Below are positions 45,701 through 57,435 of a stretch of 64,000 bases of DNA, piece after piece; position 1 is the stretch's first letter; each line of letters opens with the position of its first letter. This DNA comes from Yamagishiella unicocca. Lineage: Eukaryota; Chlorophyta; Chlorophyceae; Chlamydomonadales; Volvocaceae. Position numbers and translations under genes: made by a program. Under the pieces are notes generated by a model that saw only the letters and a program-made list of their open reading frames with translations, was not told where the DNA came from and searched no databases. The DNA lies in NCBI GenBank assembly GCA_003116995.1, contig BDSL01000130.1, positions 124,001-188,000 on the forward strand, in the 5' to 3' direction.

Positions 45701-48700
45701 ATCCAATTGACGGAGGCGCGGATGTCGGCCAGGGCGGTGGCGCGAGCCCATACTAGGTTGGTCAGAGACTCGCCAAGCGCCAGGCGGGCCATAGCCGCGG
45801 GGCTGCGGGGAGAGGGGGCCAGAAGAGCTGGGGTTAATGTGGGGTGTCAGGGGATGGTGAAGAGGGCCAGGGCCTACACGAGGCAGAAATGCGGGCCGCG
45901 CGGATGAGAAAGCGCGGCGCCTGTCCAGAGCAATGGTAGCAGATAAAGTTGCAGCAGCCGCTGGAGGCTGCAGGCGCTGGCGCGAACAAGGCACTCACTC
46001 GATGAGGCCCTTGATGGGCTGCTCGCCGATGGACGTGGCCAGGCCGGTGTGGTTCTGGTGCGACTGCGCGAACACGGCAACGTCCGACAGCGGCAGCTGC
46101 AGGGGGCCCACGCACTGCTGCTGAGCAACCAGACCCGTCACATGGCGGTCGAGCTGTGTTGGGCGGGGTGTGTAATGGCCGTGGAAGCGCGTTAGGTTCT
46201 GCCATTTCAGGCAACAGAAAAACTTTCGGGCGGCGCCAAGGCATTTTGGGTGTCGAGAGGCTGCCACAACATGGCACCAGTCGGGCAGGCCCGCGGATGC
46301 TGCCGGTTGGTCCCCCGCAGCAACGCGCATCACATGCGTGCGCACCTTGTTGGTGAGGAAGCGCTTGGAGCAGACGGACGGCAGCCGAAGCACGCGGTGC
46401 AGGGCGCTCATGGCGGTCTCGCCGGCAGGCACAGCCAGCGGCGCCAGCGTGTTGGTGCTGCGGGTGAAGTTGAAAGTCTTGTCGGGCATCTTACCCAGAA
46501 CCTGTTCGGGACGAGGTTGGGGGGCCGGAGGGGAGCAGTGATGAGTACCGATGCAGCGAGCCACGAATCCTTGTAACCGAGCAGACGGAATTGCGGGGCC
46601 AAGAGCGCAAGTGGTCTAAAGCTCTCGTCAGCTCAACCGACCTCAGCACCACTCCATACCCGATCCAACTCCCCGCCAGCCCACCTTCTCCAGGTCCAGG
46701 TCAACGGCGGGCGGGGCGTCCGCCGGGGCATTGCGGTCCACCAGCCTGACACGGCCGCTGCCGTCGATGGTGCCGATCACCTGTAATTAACGCAGGATGC
46801 AGGGTCAAACAACCGGGCGGGGTCAAACATCAGCCAACCATCGAGCCCAAGCGCCATGCTGGCTGCGGCAGGCGTTACCGACCGACCCACATCGCGCCCT
46901 CAGCACACAAGAACCCAGCCGCGCTGGCACCGCACCTGCATGAAGCAGCGCTCGCGGTCGCAGATGGACTGCAGCAGCTCGCGCTGCTCCGCCTTGATGA
47001 GCAGGGCGTCATTCTCCTGGTACTCGGCACCCCAGATCTCCAGCACAGACAGGGTCTCGTCGCCCACCTGAACAACAAGACCAAGCGCGAGAAGCATGAC
47101 GACGAGGCGAGGCGTAGATCGTATGCAGCCGCACCGCTACGTCCTGGATTTCGTCCCGAAAATTGAGCTAAGCCCTCAGTTCCCACCGCTCGATAGCTCC
47201 TCAATTTACCATGCGTTAGTTACTTTGTATGGGAGCACACTGGATGGAGACGCAGGCACGCAGCCCGCCCGTGCAGCCCCCGGGCCGCACCTTGACGGCG
47301 CGCACGTCAATCTCCGCTCCCAGCGGGTAAATGATCTCCTTGACCACGTTGCAGTTGCCGCCCGCGCCCTGGTCGTGGATCTGCACGATGGGGTTGCGGT
47401 CGCCCAGCTCCACGCAAGAGCGCACCACGCGCCACAGCTTCTGGCTGTACTCGGCGTCGCCGCGCTGATGGGGGAGGGGAGACCAGGAGAGAGCGTAGGA
47501 GGAGGCTGTCGAAAGAGAGAAGGAAGTGGGACCAAGAGGACAGGAATGCGGTTGCGCGGTTGCGGTAAAAGATTGTGCATGTTATGTGATGGATAGTGTT
47601 CCTTCCTTTGAACTCCACGGCTTGTGCTACGCGCTTGCAGCAGCCGCCTAACACACCTGCACGGCATTGTAGTCCAGCTCGGCCTTGTTGGAGCCAGACG
47701 GCACCGATGACCCGGCGCCGCCACCCATGCCGATGCGATAGGCCGGGCCACCGATCTTGACGACCAACATGCCGATCTCCGGGGGGCTCTTCTCCAGGTG
47801 GCGGTGGTCAATCTGCGGCGCGCCCCAATAGGCAAGACAGGCAGTGCCAGAAATGTATGGTGACACAACGTCAAGCTGGAAAAAACCATTATGATTCATG
47901 TCGTAGGATACTTGTTGAAGCGCGCGCCGGCAACGCTGTGCAGTGCATCGGCAAGCGACCTAATCGGCTGGCTACGCGGCTGGAAGCCAATGCAGGCAAC
48001 CACGCGGACCGTATACTCGCGTGGCTATGCCTCTGCCCGAGCAGCCCTCTGCCGATCCCATCCACCCACCTGGCCCACGCCGCCGGAGAACATGATCGGC
48101 TTCAGCCACTCGCGGCGCTCGCCGTTGACCAGGCGCTGGCCGTAGGTGCGGCAATAGCCGGCAATGAGCGGCTCGCCGAACTTGTTGCCGTAGTCGGAGG
48201 CGCCGTTGGAGGCGTCGATCAGGATCTGGCGCGGCGGCGCCAGGTTGCCTGGGTACACAAACGAGGGGTCCTCGTGGGGCATCCCATAGCCGTCCAGGTG
48301 CATGTTGCCCACGCAGTAGCCTGGGGGGGTAAGGGCAGCAGGCAGGGGGTGCGAAAGCGCGACGACTCAAATAACAGAACAGCACCTTTAAAACAGACCG
48401 CGTCTATGGACCAGAAACAGACCAGGCGGACCGGTGGACCAGGCCGGGCCGATAATGGCTCGATTGGGTTGGCTCAAAAGAAGTTCGGTAAAACAAGACT
48501 CGCAAATAGGCACATGCACCGCGGGTATTGAGTAAAGTGTCAATTTAAGTCAGTAGTCGAATGTTGTGTGAAGCAAGTGGGCGCTGGACATGACTTATGG
48601 GGGGTACGGACTGGGACCAAGGGACCCCACGCGCCGACGCCGCCTCACCCGCCGTGCCGGCGCCCATGATGGAGCCGGTGCCGGTGGCGTGCGTGTCGCG

Positions 48701-51600
48701 CATGCGGCCGCCAGCGCCGGTTTCGGCGCCGGGGAAGGGCGCCACGGCGCACGGGAAGTTGTGCGTCTCAGCGGTGAGCAGCAGGTCCCAGTCGCGGGGC
48801 TGCGGCGCCATCGGCGAGGGGGCGCCTGGCTGCACAGGCAGCAGCGGCTCCACGTTGAAGCCCCGGATGGCGGAGGAGTTGTCCTTGAAGGCGACCACCG
48901 AGTTGTTGGGGTTGACCTTCCAGGGGGTCTTGACGATGTTGAACAGGGTGTCGTCCATCTGGGGGCCGAAGCGGGGGAGGGAGGCATCGGGAGCGGTTCG
49001 GAGGGATTGATGTGGTGGTGGGGTCGGTGCCAGGCGGCAAGGCAAGGCGTGTGTGTGGATTAGGGAGATGGCCTAGTGACTGGGCTAGTCAGCTAACAGT
49101 CTTGCATAGCGTCGTACTTGTGTGTGTTCCACTGCATCAGCGAACAGTCGTGCATAGCGTCGTAATGATTTGTGTAGTCCACTGCATCCTGATTTGCGTG
49201 GCAGTGGAACTGGGTTGAAACTGATGCTGCCGGACAGGAACAGGAACGGTGCGGGAGCAGGCAGGCACAGGGATGGAGCCGCACCGCACCGCCACCCACC
49301 GGCTCGCCGTCGATGACGATGAAGCCGCGGAAGAACCAGTGGCGCGAGTGCACGCTGTTCGACTGCGCGATGTCGAAGAGCTCCACGTTGGTGGGGTCGC
49401 GCTTCATGTCGTCACGGAACAACGCGGTGTAGTAGTCCAGGTCCCACTCGTCGAAGGCAAGACCCATATCCTGCGGCAGGGTGGGCGAGTGGGCGGGAAT
49501 GAGGAGGAGGACAGCGGTTGCGATAGTCCGTCCGTGCAAATGATAGGGGCATGGAGGCCGCATATGCTCGCGTCGAGGTGCATTAATCACCGACTTAACA
49601 CCCGATTTCGCGAGTGCCCTATTAGGAAGTGGAACGGATAGGGTTTTGGTCCTTGGAAGACGGTGGTGGTCTACCCCCACTCTCCCCGGCCCGGCGCCCG
49701 CAACGACGAAACGGCTGCTGCGCTCCTCACCTTGTTGATCTTCTCCAGAGCTGCGCGGCCGTCAACCATAACGGGGATGGTGAAGGTGGGCGCGGGAGCC
49801 TGCAGAAAGTTGCAAGGAGCGTAGTGAAAATGAAGAGGGCGGGACGGATGAGACCGAACCTCAGATCGGGAACTGCACCGTCGGATTTAAATCTTGGCGC
49901 AGCGCCAGGCAGGTGCCGTGCGACACTGCGGGCTGATTGGCACTGAAACGAACGTGACCCACATCGTGGAGTGTGGCGATGATACGTGCGGCGTCGCCGC
50001 GACGCATGTCCGCATCCTGCCCGCGGGTTTTATTCCACACGCAAAGCTACTTTTCATGCAAGGGCTGCCACCGCCGCCGCCGTTGCCCAGCCCAGCCCAG
50101 CCTCGCCACATCCTCCCGAGTCCGAACAACCGCCTTGTGCTGCTGAGGCCGCCGGGGCAAATCCCATCCGATCTGGTTCACCTTGGTGGTAAGGCGTGAC
50201 TGAGTGCGCACACCTGCCTCCAACACGTGTGGTTCCTCCCGACCCCAGCCGCAGCATGCGCCGCAATGGTACCGGCCGGCCCGCAGGCCACCCGCGCATT
50301 AGCAATGGGGGCGCGCAGCTGGCTGAGGCCGAACCCTTCCCGGTCATCAGACTCTTATTTCGACATAAACCCGCCCGACCCAGATCGCCCGTACTGCATG
50401 TCTTGCCGTTCATTTCCCCGATACCCTCCCTCCGCCGGCGCGGGCCCCTGACGGCTCCCCCCTTCCACCTACAGGCCCTGAGTGAACGAACGCACGGGCT
50501 GGCGGTAGACGTCCTCCGTCATGCGGTCATGCACCATGGCCGCGAACGAGGCCTTTTCCGCGTCCGTCAGGGGGCGAGTGGAGTGCAGCACGAACCGGCG
50601 GCTGCGCTCCAGACGGTTGACCTGGGAGCAACATCGTGAGGTGGTTGTGGCGAGGTGAGGCGAAATGGGTTTTCAAAAAGTTGGAACCAAAACTTGCCGA
50701 CAGGATTGCCGAGGGCTAGGGGCTGGGGCTCAGGTGATGGGTGTTTTGCCCAAGGGTGTGTCCACTTGGTACATGATGCCTGACCCGACCCACCTAGGTG
50801 AGGCCGACATTAGTCATGGTGACGTTGGCGGAGTTGGCGGGCAGCTGGCTGGAGGACGTCAGCTGCTCCGGATCGAAGGCCTCCTGCAGCAGCCTGGCCG
50901 GTGGGGATGAGGGTGAGGGTGGTGGTGGGTGGTGGTGGGTGGTGAGGGTGGTGGTGGGTGTGTAGGTGAGGGTGAGGGTGGGGGTGTAGGTGTAGGCTCC
51001 AAACAACGCGGTCGGCAGTACGACAGGGTCACCATGTACGACAGCCACGGTTGTAAGCCGCTCGGCGCTGCTATATGAGCCCGGGAAGAGCATTCCCACC
51101 ATCTCGAGCATGCCTTTTCAGCGCTAGTGGCCACACATGGGGGGAGTTGCGGGAACCCCTGACCGATGCTCGGCGGGGGTGCGAATCACGGCCAGCGCAT
51201 GAATTGGATGTCCCCCACGACACAGCTGGTGATCGACACAGACACCAGAACCCGCTCAGCAGTGGGGTGCAGTAACAGCAATGACTTCGGAAAGGCAGCA
51301 GTCGCGCCGAGCTCGGCTAAGTTGTACGGCGATACTTGGTGAAGAGGGCGGTGGGGTAGTGTAGGGGTATTGGTGGGGTAGCGGTGGTGGGTAGTGATGG
51401 TGGTGGTGGGGTGAGGTGAGTAGTTGTGGGGGTGAGATCGCAAGTTGGTGAGGTAGAAGACGCTTCACATGCCGCTAGAGTTGCAAGTGGATGGGGTGAG
51501 GTGGGGTGGGACCCGACACAGGCCGATGGAGCCCGACCCACCATGCCAGGGTCTCCGACTCAGCGGAGGTTAAACCCTTGGTCAGGGAGACGTTGTAGCA
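42776..51600 (-). CDS. PUR4: FGAM synthase (PFAS/PurL) copy 2, 20 recognisable exons; 5'-truncated, probably a pseudogene
   Basis: Converts FGAR, glutamine and ATP to FGAM in de novo purine synthesis. Exons: 51600-51542, 50893-50794, 50621-50469, 49799-49731, 49470-49300, 48958-48649, 48320-48070, 47812-47657, 47464-47291, 47067-46936, 46780-46685, 46501-46346, 46153-45999, 45802-45243, 45035-44848, 44615-44379, 44168-44028, 43808-43536, 43343-43195, 43034-42776. All splice phases agree; 1,263 codons against about 1,300-1,400 for eukaryotic PFAS. Domains: N-terminal linker (GLAFDEWDLDYY), first AIRS-like half (TAETHNFP, GNKFGEP, HDQGAGGN), second half (VTGLVAQQQ, SAGHDISDGG), and a C-terminal glutaminase with the Cys in GICNGCQ and His/Glu in MMPHPER. 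Problems: no first exon; segment after VEVG-equivalent missing; exons 2 and 3 each end in TAG; SNSEHS is SNSVHS; GGKDS is GGKGS. Confidence 0.8.
50909..50998. repeat. GGTGGTGGGT/GAGGGT simple repeat in PFAS copy 2 intron
   Basis: Low-complexity G/T-rich tract just upstream (gene sense) of exon 2. A related GGT-rich tract lies in the same intron of copy 1 (about 26600-26630 and 27105-27165). Confidence 0.85.
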
Positions 51601-52933
51601 CTGCAGGGGGAGGGACGGAGGGACAGAGCGACAGAGCGGGCATCAGCGATATGCAGTTGCCGGGTGTTGAGCACTGGAGGCTGGCATCTCTGAAGCAACA
51701 TGGTGATACGGTGGTGGACAGTTCGGAGGATCGGGATGCACGGCGGGATGAGTCATGAGTGGAGGGATCAAGCTTGGCTAACATGCCCAACATTGTCTTA
51801 CAAAGCAGGTGTTCTAAATGGACGAAGCCACACTGTGGAAGCGGCTTGGGGTGCGTACATGGTGGTCAACGTGATGCGGATTAATAAGGGGCTGAGCGAT
51901 GCGTGTTGTAACGGCAATGGATTTGCAAGGACCAACATGGAAACTGACCTGTTGCGAGATGGATGGGTGGGGATGTGCAGCGATGAGCACTGCGCACTGC
52001 CGAGCGGGATGGCTACACCTCTTGCCGCGCCCTGCGCTCTGCCGAGCGGGATGGCTACATCTCTTGCCGCGCCCTGTACCGTACATAGCTCCTACCGTTC
52101 CTCCATTGAATGCGTGCTTTTGAGGATCCGTCGACAGGTTAAGACAAACTACGGGATATTGCCAATACTGTCTTCGTTACATATTGACTACATGCTTTCG
52201 GTGCACGGCATCCAGCTGTCATCTAGGCAAAACATAAGGGCCGGAATCGGCGGAAGCTTACCTACCCTGCAGGTCATCTCATGTATCGTAACACTGCTCC
52301 TAGGCTAGGAGATCGCGATTGTCCGCAAATGCTGACGACCCATTGTTGACGTCCTCCCAGAGACATGAGTCTTCCTGGAGACAGCCACCGCGCTACATCT
52401 GCGCATGCCTACAGCGCCAACGACATCTCTAGTGCTATAACCAGCTCATACAAGGGCCCCGTCATGCAAGAAGACCAAGAAGGCTGTTACTGCCATCAAC
52501 GAACGGTATGCCGAGCTTAAGCATCCCTGTTGCCCCCGGCCCCCATATGCTGAGCTGCGGCATTGCCCCCGCCTCATCCACTATACCGTTTCAATACCAA
52601 GCTGGCATGATGATACCGCCATGAATAACATTTCTGGTGCTGTTCTGACGGTCATGGGCGATGTGCCAAACGGCATGACTACACCTCAGCCTTGCAGTGC
52701 AGCAACATCGCGTGCCGAGCCACTGATTGATGCTAACCATCCTCAATCTGAACGCCACTCGCCGGACCCTGCGGCAAGTTCAAACAGGATGGGAATGTGG
52801 GGTGGTCAGGGTGCCTGTCCTGGTCGAAGTGCTTAAGCGCCGGCATTCTTAAGGGAAATTTGCCGTCGTTCGGTCAGCTCACATGTGCTGTATGATTGGT
52901 GTATGGGTTATACAGTAAGTTTCCGTTGTATGG

Positions 52934-54451
52934 CTACACGGCTACACTAAGATATTCTGGGTACAGAGGGTCCACCATGCCAGGGCGCAACTTCAATCGC
53001 AAGTGGTGGTCAAACAAGCAATGGCGCAAGGACCCACTTCACGCATGAACCCGCTTGAAACACCACAGCATACCTGCTGGCGCATTTCCATGATCGGCAC
53101 GCCATAATGGCCGCACAGGCACCGCAAGACCGCGGAGGCCATTGCGTTTGGGACGTCGTCTATAATAACTAGCCCAGCACCAGGCACGAAGGAGTGCACG
53201 TTGTCGTGCAAGCTCTGATGCACGGCCTCGATTTTCTTGGCCACCACGGCTACAAGGCAGGGGAATGGGTGAGCAGGGAGCGGGTCAGCAGGGAGCAACA
53301 CGTGGCGGTGTCGTTCACATTGTAAGGCAGCGAAGTGGTAAGATGAAGCCAGGCTTGGAGCAGGTGTGGGATCAGGCCCGACCGTCGCAACCGGAGATGG
53401 CCCGACAAAATGATGTTATAGGCTTGCAGCTCACTACCTAGCCAATATAACTTATAGTGTTGTCGCCACCGTTAGCAATAAGTGGTGGCAACATCTGAAC
53501 CTTCTATGGACACATAGGGAGGACGCCCTCCAAGCAGCTGTCAGCCAGATTCCTAATTCCTGCTCCTAATTCCGGTTCATAACATATGATCCCCCCAAGC
53601 CATACCTGCGTCCCCCGCCAGGTTGCGCTGCTTGGCATTGGCGCCATTCCGCAGCCAGTTAGTCGACGCGTTAATGCACTCCAGTAGCTCCGGCGACGCG
53701 AGCAGCTCTTCCGTCCAGAAATTGATGCGCGACTTGTGGCCACCACCCTTCTTGTGCAGCCACTCTGAAAAAAGAAGGCAAGGATCAGGCAAGGATCAGG
53801 CAAGGATCTGGATGCAACGCTTACAGCTGGGACGCAGGCCGGCGACGCAAGTGAGGCGCACACACGCACAAGGAAGAATGTGGTTGGGAAGGAAGGAGAG
53901 GATCACAATTCAGTGCGGGGCGGCTTACCAAGCAGCCGCCTGCCGTCCACGACTCCGGCGGAGTGCAGCGCTCTCGTCGTTGTCATCTGCGCAGCGTACA
54001 ACCGCTGTGTAAGCGCCAGGCGCTCCGCCGCGAAGGCCTCCTGTTTTTTGGCAGCGGCCTCCACGACGGCCTGGTGGACGGCCGCTTGGTCCCTGGCGAA
54101 GGACGCTTGGTCCCTGGCGAAGGCCGCTTGGTCCCTGGCGACGGCAGCTTGGTCCCTGGCGACGGCAGCTTGGTCCCTGGCGGCGGCAACTTGGTCCCTG
54201 GCGGCGGACTCTTGGTCCCTGGCCAATGCTGTTGTCGTTTCGAGGACGATCCTCGACAGATGCTGTCTCACCTCCTCTCCAATGGGAGCCGGGGACAGCA
54301 ACACCGCGCCGGCCTGCGCCAACAGATCGAAAGCTGTGGCAGTGGCTATGTTTGCAAAGGCGTTCCCGCGGTATCTGGCCGTGTGGCCGGATACGGCGAT
54401 GGAGGAAACGCGCGACAGGGTGACGCTGGAGCTAATGAAAAGACTCATCAT
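52934..54451 (-). CDS. Unrecognised multicopy gene, copy C (longest, four exons)
   Basis: Exons 54451-53929, 53764-53606, 53249-53074 and 52990-52934; phases 1, 1, 0; 304 residues. Starts MMSLFISSSVTLSRVSS, an N-terminus rich in Ser/Arg/Ala that could direct the protein to mitochondria or plastid. A run of about nine six-residue units of the ARDQAA type (54225-54070) should form a long charged helix. Conserved blocks follow: KKQEAFAAERLALTQRLYAAQ, HSAGVVDGRRLLEW, HKSRINFWTEELLASPELLE, VVAKKIEAVHQSLHDN and VPGAGLVIIDDVPNAMAS; the end is VDPLYPEYLSVAV. Exon lengths and phases match copies A and B. No known family or catalytic motif recognised. Confidence 0.6.
54070..54225 (-). repeat. 18-bp coding repeat (ARDQAA/ARDQVA), about 9 units
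   Basis: Tandem gcc-agg-gac-caa-gc-type units in exon 1 of copy C. Copy B has three (near 34050-34105); copy A has none recognisable. Unit length keeps the frame, so length variation between paralogues is harmless to reading. Confidence 0.85.
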
Positions 54452-54587
54452 TTCTGAAGACCTTTGTTCCGGAATGTATGTTTTGAAAAATGTTCGCTAA
54501 TAATCAGTCTGGGAACATTACGGGGACCCTCTGTAGCAATCATGTACGGCAACGCAAATGTGAACGGCACGCATGCTGAACGGGGGG

Positions 54588-57047
54588 GTTCAGTCACGAT
54601 GGGGGATGGGGCACCGCGTTTAGTGACGTACAGGGGGAAAAAATTGAAATCCAAGCCCAGGCCGCATCTTCTTCATTTCTTCACAGACAATGTTATTATT
54701 TAGGGCCACATCGAGCTTGCTGTAAGGAGAAGTCAGTGGGAAAGACGGACCTGCATTTCACGCTGGTTGTCGCGCCGCTTGCAGAAGTTCCCAAATCGGC
54801 ATATGATAGTATTAATTGGTTACGAACTGACGGATAGTATCACAATCCAAGGGCGGGACAATGAAAAAGGAGCCCAGGTGCCAATTTTGCTGGCAACGCG
54901 AGTCGCGTTTGACACGCACGACCTGTGGATATCGATACGGTAGGCATACTGTATTTATTTCGTACAATGCCACTACTGCTGACGTTGTAGGGCGTGAAAG
55001 ATTTGCAATGTTTCAACACAGTTTCATCAGCACAGCCCGTACGCAAGGAAAGCCACACGCCCGTGGGTACCCATACATATCGGACATTACATTCGCAACT
55101 TAGGTCAGATATTCAGAGCAGTTGCTTGGCAAACAATGCCAGTTCCGCATGTATAGCGTTGCATCGAACCCTCTGTGCTACCGGAGGTAATGCGGTACCT
55201 CCCGACCTCCAAAGCGCGCCGCAAGAGTAGATACGCTGTCAAATCCGCACGTCCCGCCGCCAGGCGGCGTGCAAGCCAGACCCTGAGGGGCGCCGCAGCC
55301 CCAACCATGAAAGGCAAGGGCGGCCGTCAGACATGCAACTTGGTACAGGGCGCGGGTACATGCAGTGGTAAACCCAAACTCCAAAGCGTGCCCCGAGGAT
55401 CGATACGCTATTAATTCCGCACGTCGCTCCGCCAGGCGGTCTGCGTGCAATCCGGCGGGGCTCCAAGCCAGGCGGGCCCTGCTGAGGGCCACCACAGACC
55501 AAACCAGGAAATCTGACAACGGCCGTTCGGCCTACAACTTGACACACGGCACGTACATACAGAAAGAAACTTAACCTCCAAAGCGCGCGGCGAGAATCGA
55601 TATGCTTCTCAGTCGGTATGTATGCTGCTCCACCAGGTGGGGTGCAATCCAGCGGGGCTCCAAGCGGGCCCTGAAGGCCACCGCAGCCCAACCCCAGGAA
55701 ATCTGACAACGGCCGTTCGGCCTACAACTTTGCAAACAGCACATACGTACAGAAAGAAACTTAACCTCCAAAGCGCGCGGCGAGAATCGACATGCTTCTC
55801 AGTCGGTATGCTGCTCCACCAGTTGGGATGCAATCTGGCGGGGCTCCAAGCGGGGCTCCAAGGCCACCGCAGCCCAACCCCAGGAAATCTGACAACGGCC
55901 GTTCGGCCTACAACTTTGCAAACAGCACATACATACAGAAAGAACCCCAACCTCCAAAGCGCGCGGCTAGAATCGATACGCTTCTCAGTCGGTATGCTGC
56001 TCCACCAGGTGGGATGCAATCCGGCGGGGCTCCAAGCGGGCCCTGAAGGCCACCTCAGCCCAACCCTAGGAGACATGACAACTGCCGTTCGGCTTACAAC
56101 GTTGCACACAGCACATACATACAGTAAGAACCCCAATCTCCAAAGCGCGCGGCGAGAATCGATACACTTCTCAGTCGGAATGCTGCTCCGCCAGGTGGGG
56201 TGCAATCCGCCGGCAGGGCTAGCTCCAGCTAAGCAAGCAAGTAAGCCAACCCTGCTGAGGGCCACCGCGCAGCCCAATCCTAGGAAATCCGACAACTGCC
56301 GTTCGGCCTATCTACAACGTTGCACACAGAACGTACATACTGTACAGTAACCACCCCAAGCAACCTGCTGCTGCTGTTCTATAATGCAGGCTCCAACATT
56401 GCCACCGCGGCAGCAAACATTATTTCTGCGCGCACTGTTTCGGTGTGTCGGTGTGTCCTGCCGCCGCCTGAACGGTTACAGGCTTACTTCCTGTGTGTCA
56501 CCTGCTGAGCCCCCTGCGTGCGCCGCGTACCTCAAACGCCGGGGGCTGCCTTAGCTATCTACCAGCTGTGCATGCACGCACCGCTGCCGGCGGGACCAAG
56601 TTACCCTTGTCCGACGCAACTTCTGCTTCCGTATCAGCAGAGGCGTGGATACATCGATGATGTCAAGTGAAGGTTGTCGATCTAATTGGGTGATGGTAGT
56701 ATTGTTGTTTACCTGCGTTGTGGGTACTGTATGCTTGCATACTTGCACGGTTCGCAATGTGATTGCTGTGCAAAGCGCTGGTTGCTCTCATTATGATACA
56801 ATGTTCACACATAATGCCTTCATTTTACTTTGCTTAATAGTGTAAAGCCGCTGCGTTCTGGAAATTGACAAATTTCAGCGTGAAATGCAGGTCCGTCTTT
56901 CCCATTGACTTCTTCTTACAGCAAGCTCGATGTGGCTCAAAATAATAAGATTGTTTGTGAAGAAATGAAGAAGATGCGGCCTGGGCTTGGATTTCAATTT
57001 TTTCCCCCTGTACGTCACTAAACGTGGTGCCCCAGGGTGACGCAACC
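54588..57047. mobile_element. 2.46-kb terminal-inverted-repeat element, non-autonomous
   Basis: Left TIR about 54588-54765 and right TIR about 56876-57047 are reverse complements with a few mismatches and small indels (shared core tttagtgacgtacaggggga... to ...ctgcatttcacgct). AACGGGGGG stands immediately outside both ends (54579-54587 and 57048-57056), an 8-9-bp target-site duplication. Related sequence at about 29630-29660 reads through without the element. Long TIRs and an 8-9-bp duplication suggest a Mutator-like or hAT-like class. Inside I find a 186-bp tandem array but no transposase, so it would need one in trans. Confidence 0.78.
55190..56340. repeat. About 186-bp tandem array, 6 units, inside the TIR element
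   Basis: The common word ctccaaagcg starts near 55207, 55379, 55576, 55766, 55952 and 56138. The three units on the right are 186-190 bp and most alike; the left ones are diverged. Because 186 is a multiple of three, both strands show frames of more than 200 codons through the array; I treat these as repeat shadows. Confidence 0.9.
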
Positions 57048-57059
57048 AACGGGGGGTAC

Positions 57060-57435
57060 ATTCCCGCTAAGGTGTACGCCAATTTGCTGCGCTTTATGTT
57101 ATGTATTGGGGGTCTAGAGATCAGCCGCCCACATGGGCGAGCTCGTGAAGACCGCTGGTGCCTGGCATGTGGCGACCGGGCAGCAATGGAGGACGAAGGG
57201 CACGTACTGCTGGAATGCCCAGCTTACTGTGACCTCCGCGATGAACTGTGGGGAATGGGTATAACGCCCAATGCCACGATGCTGCAGGTCATGAGTGTCG
57301 AGGACCAACGGGGTCCAGCGAGCGTGTTGCACCGTATTAGGAATCATCGCACAGCGATTATGGGTATCAGAACATAATTGCTACGTTATTTGGGCACGGC
57401 TACGTATATGTTTTCAATTCTTCTTTATGAATTCC
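57060..57435 (+). pseudogene. Retroelement C-terminal zinc-motif fragment, copy 2
   Basis: The + frame through 57377 encodes SRPHGRAREDRWCLACGDRA...EDEGHVLLECPAY and runs on to NHRTAIMGIRT before its stop. Homologous to 29640-30030. It is the longer of the two and retains the CxxC...H....C pattern of non-LTR polyprotein C-termini. Confidence 0.6.

Larger units (their letters stand above)
46450..54460. repeat. Segmental duplication (partner 23163-29190)
   Basis: PFAS N-terminal half, its upstream flank and a family gene copy follow each other as they do at 23163-29190. The left block is shorter because of deletions in PFAS copy 1 and the rearrangement of family copy D. Confidence 0.85.
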
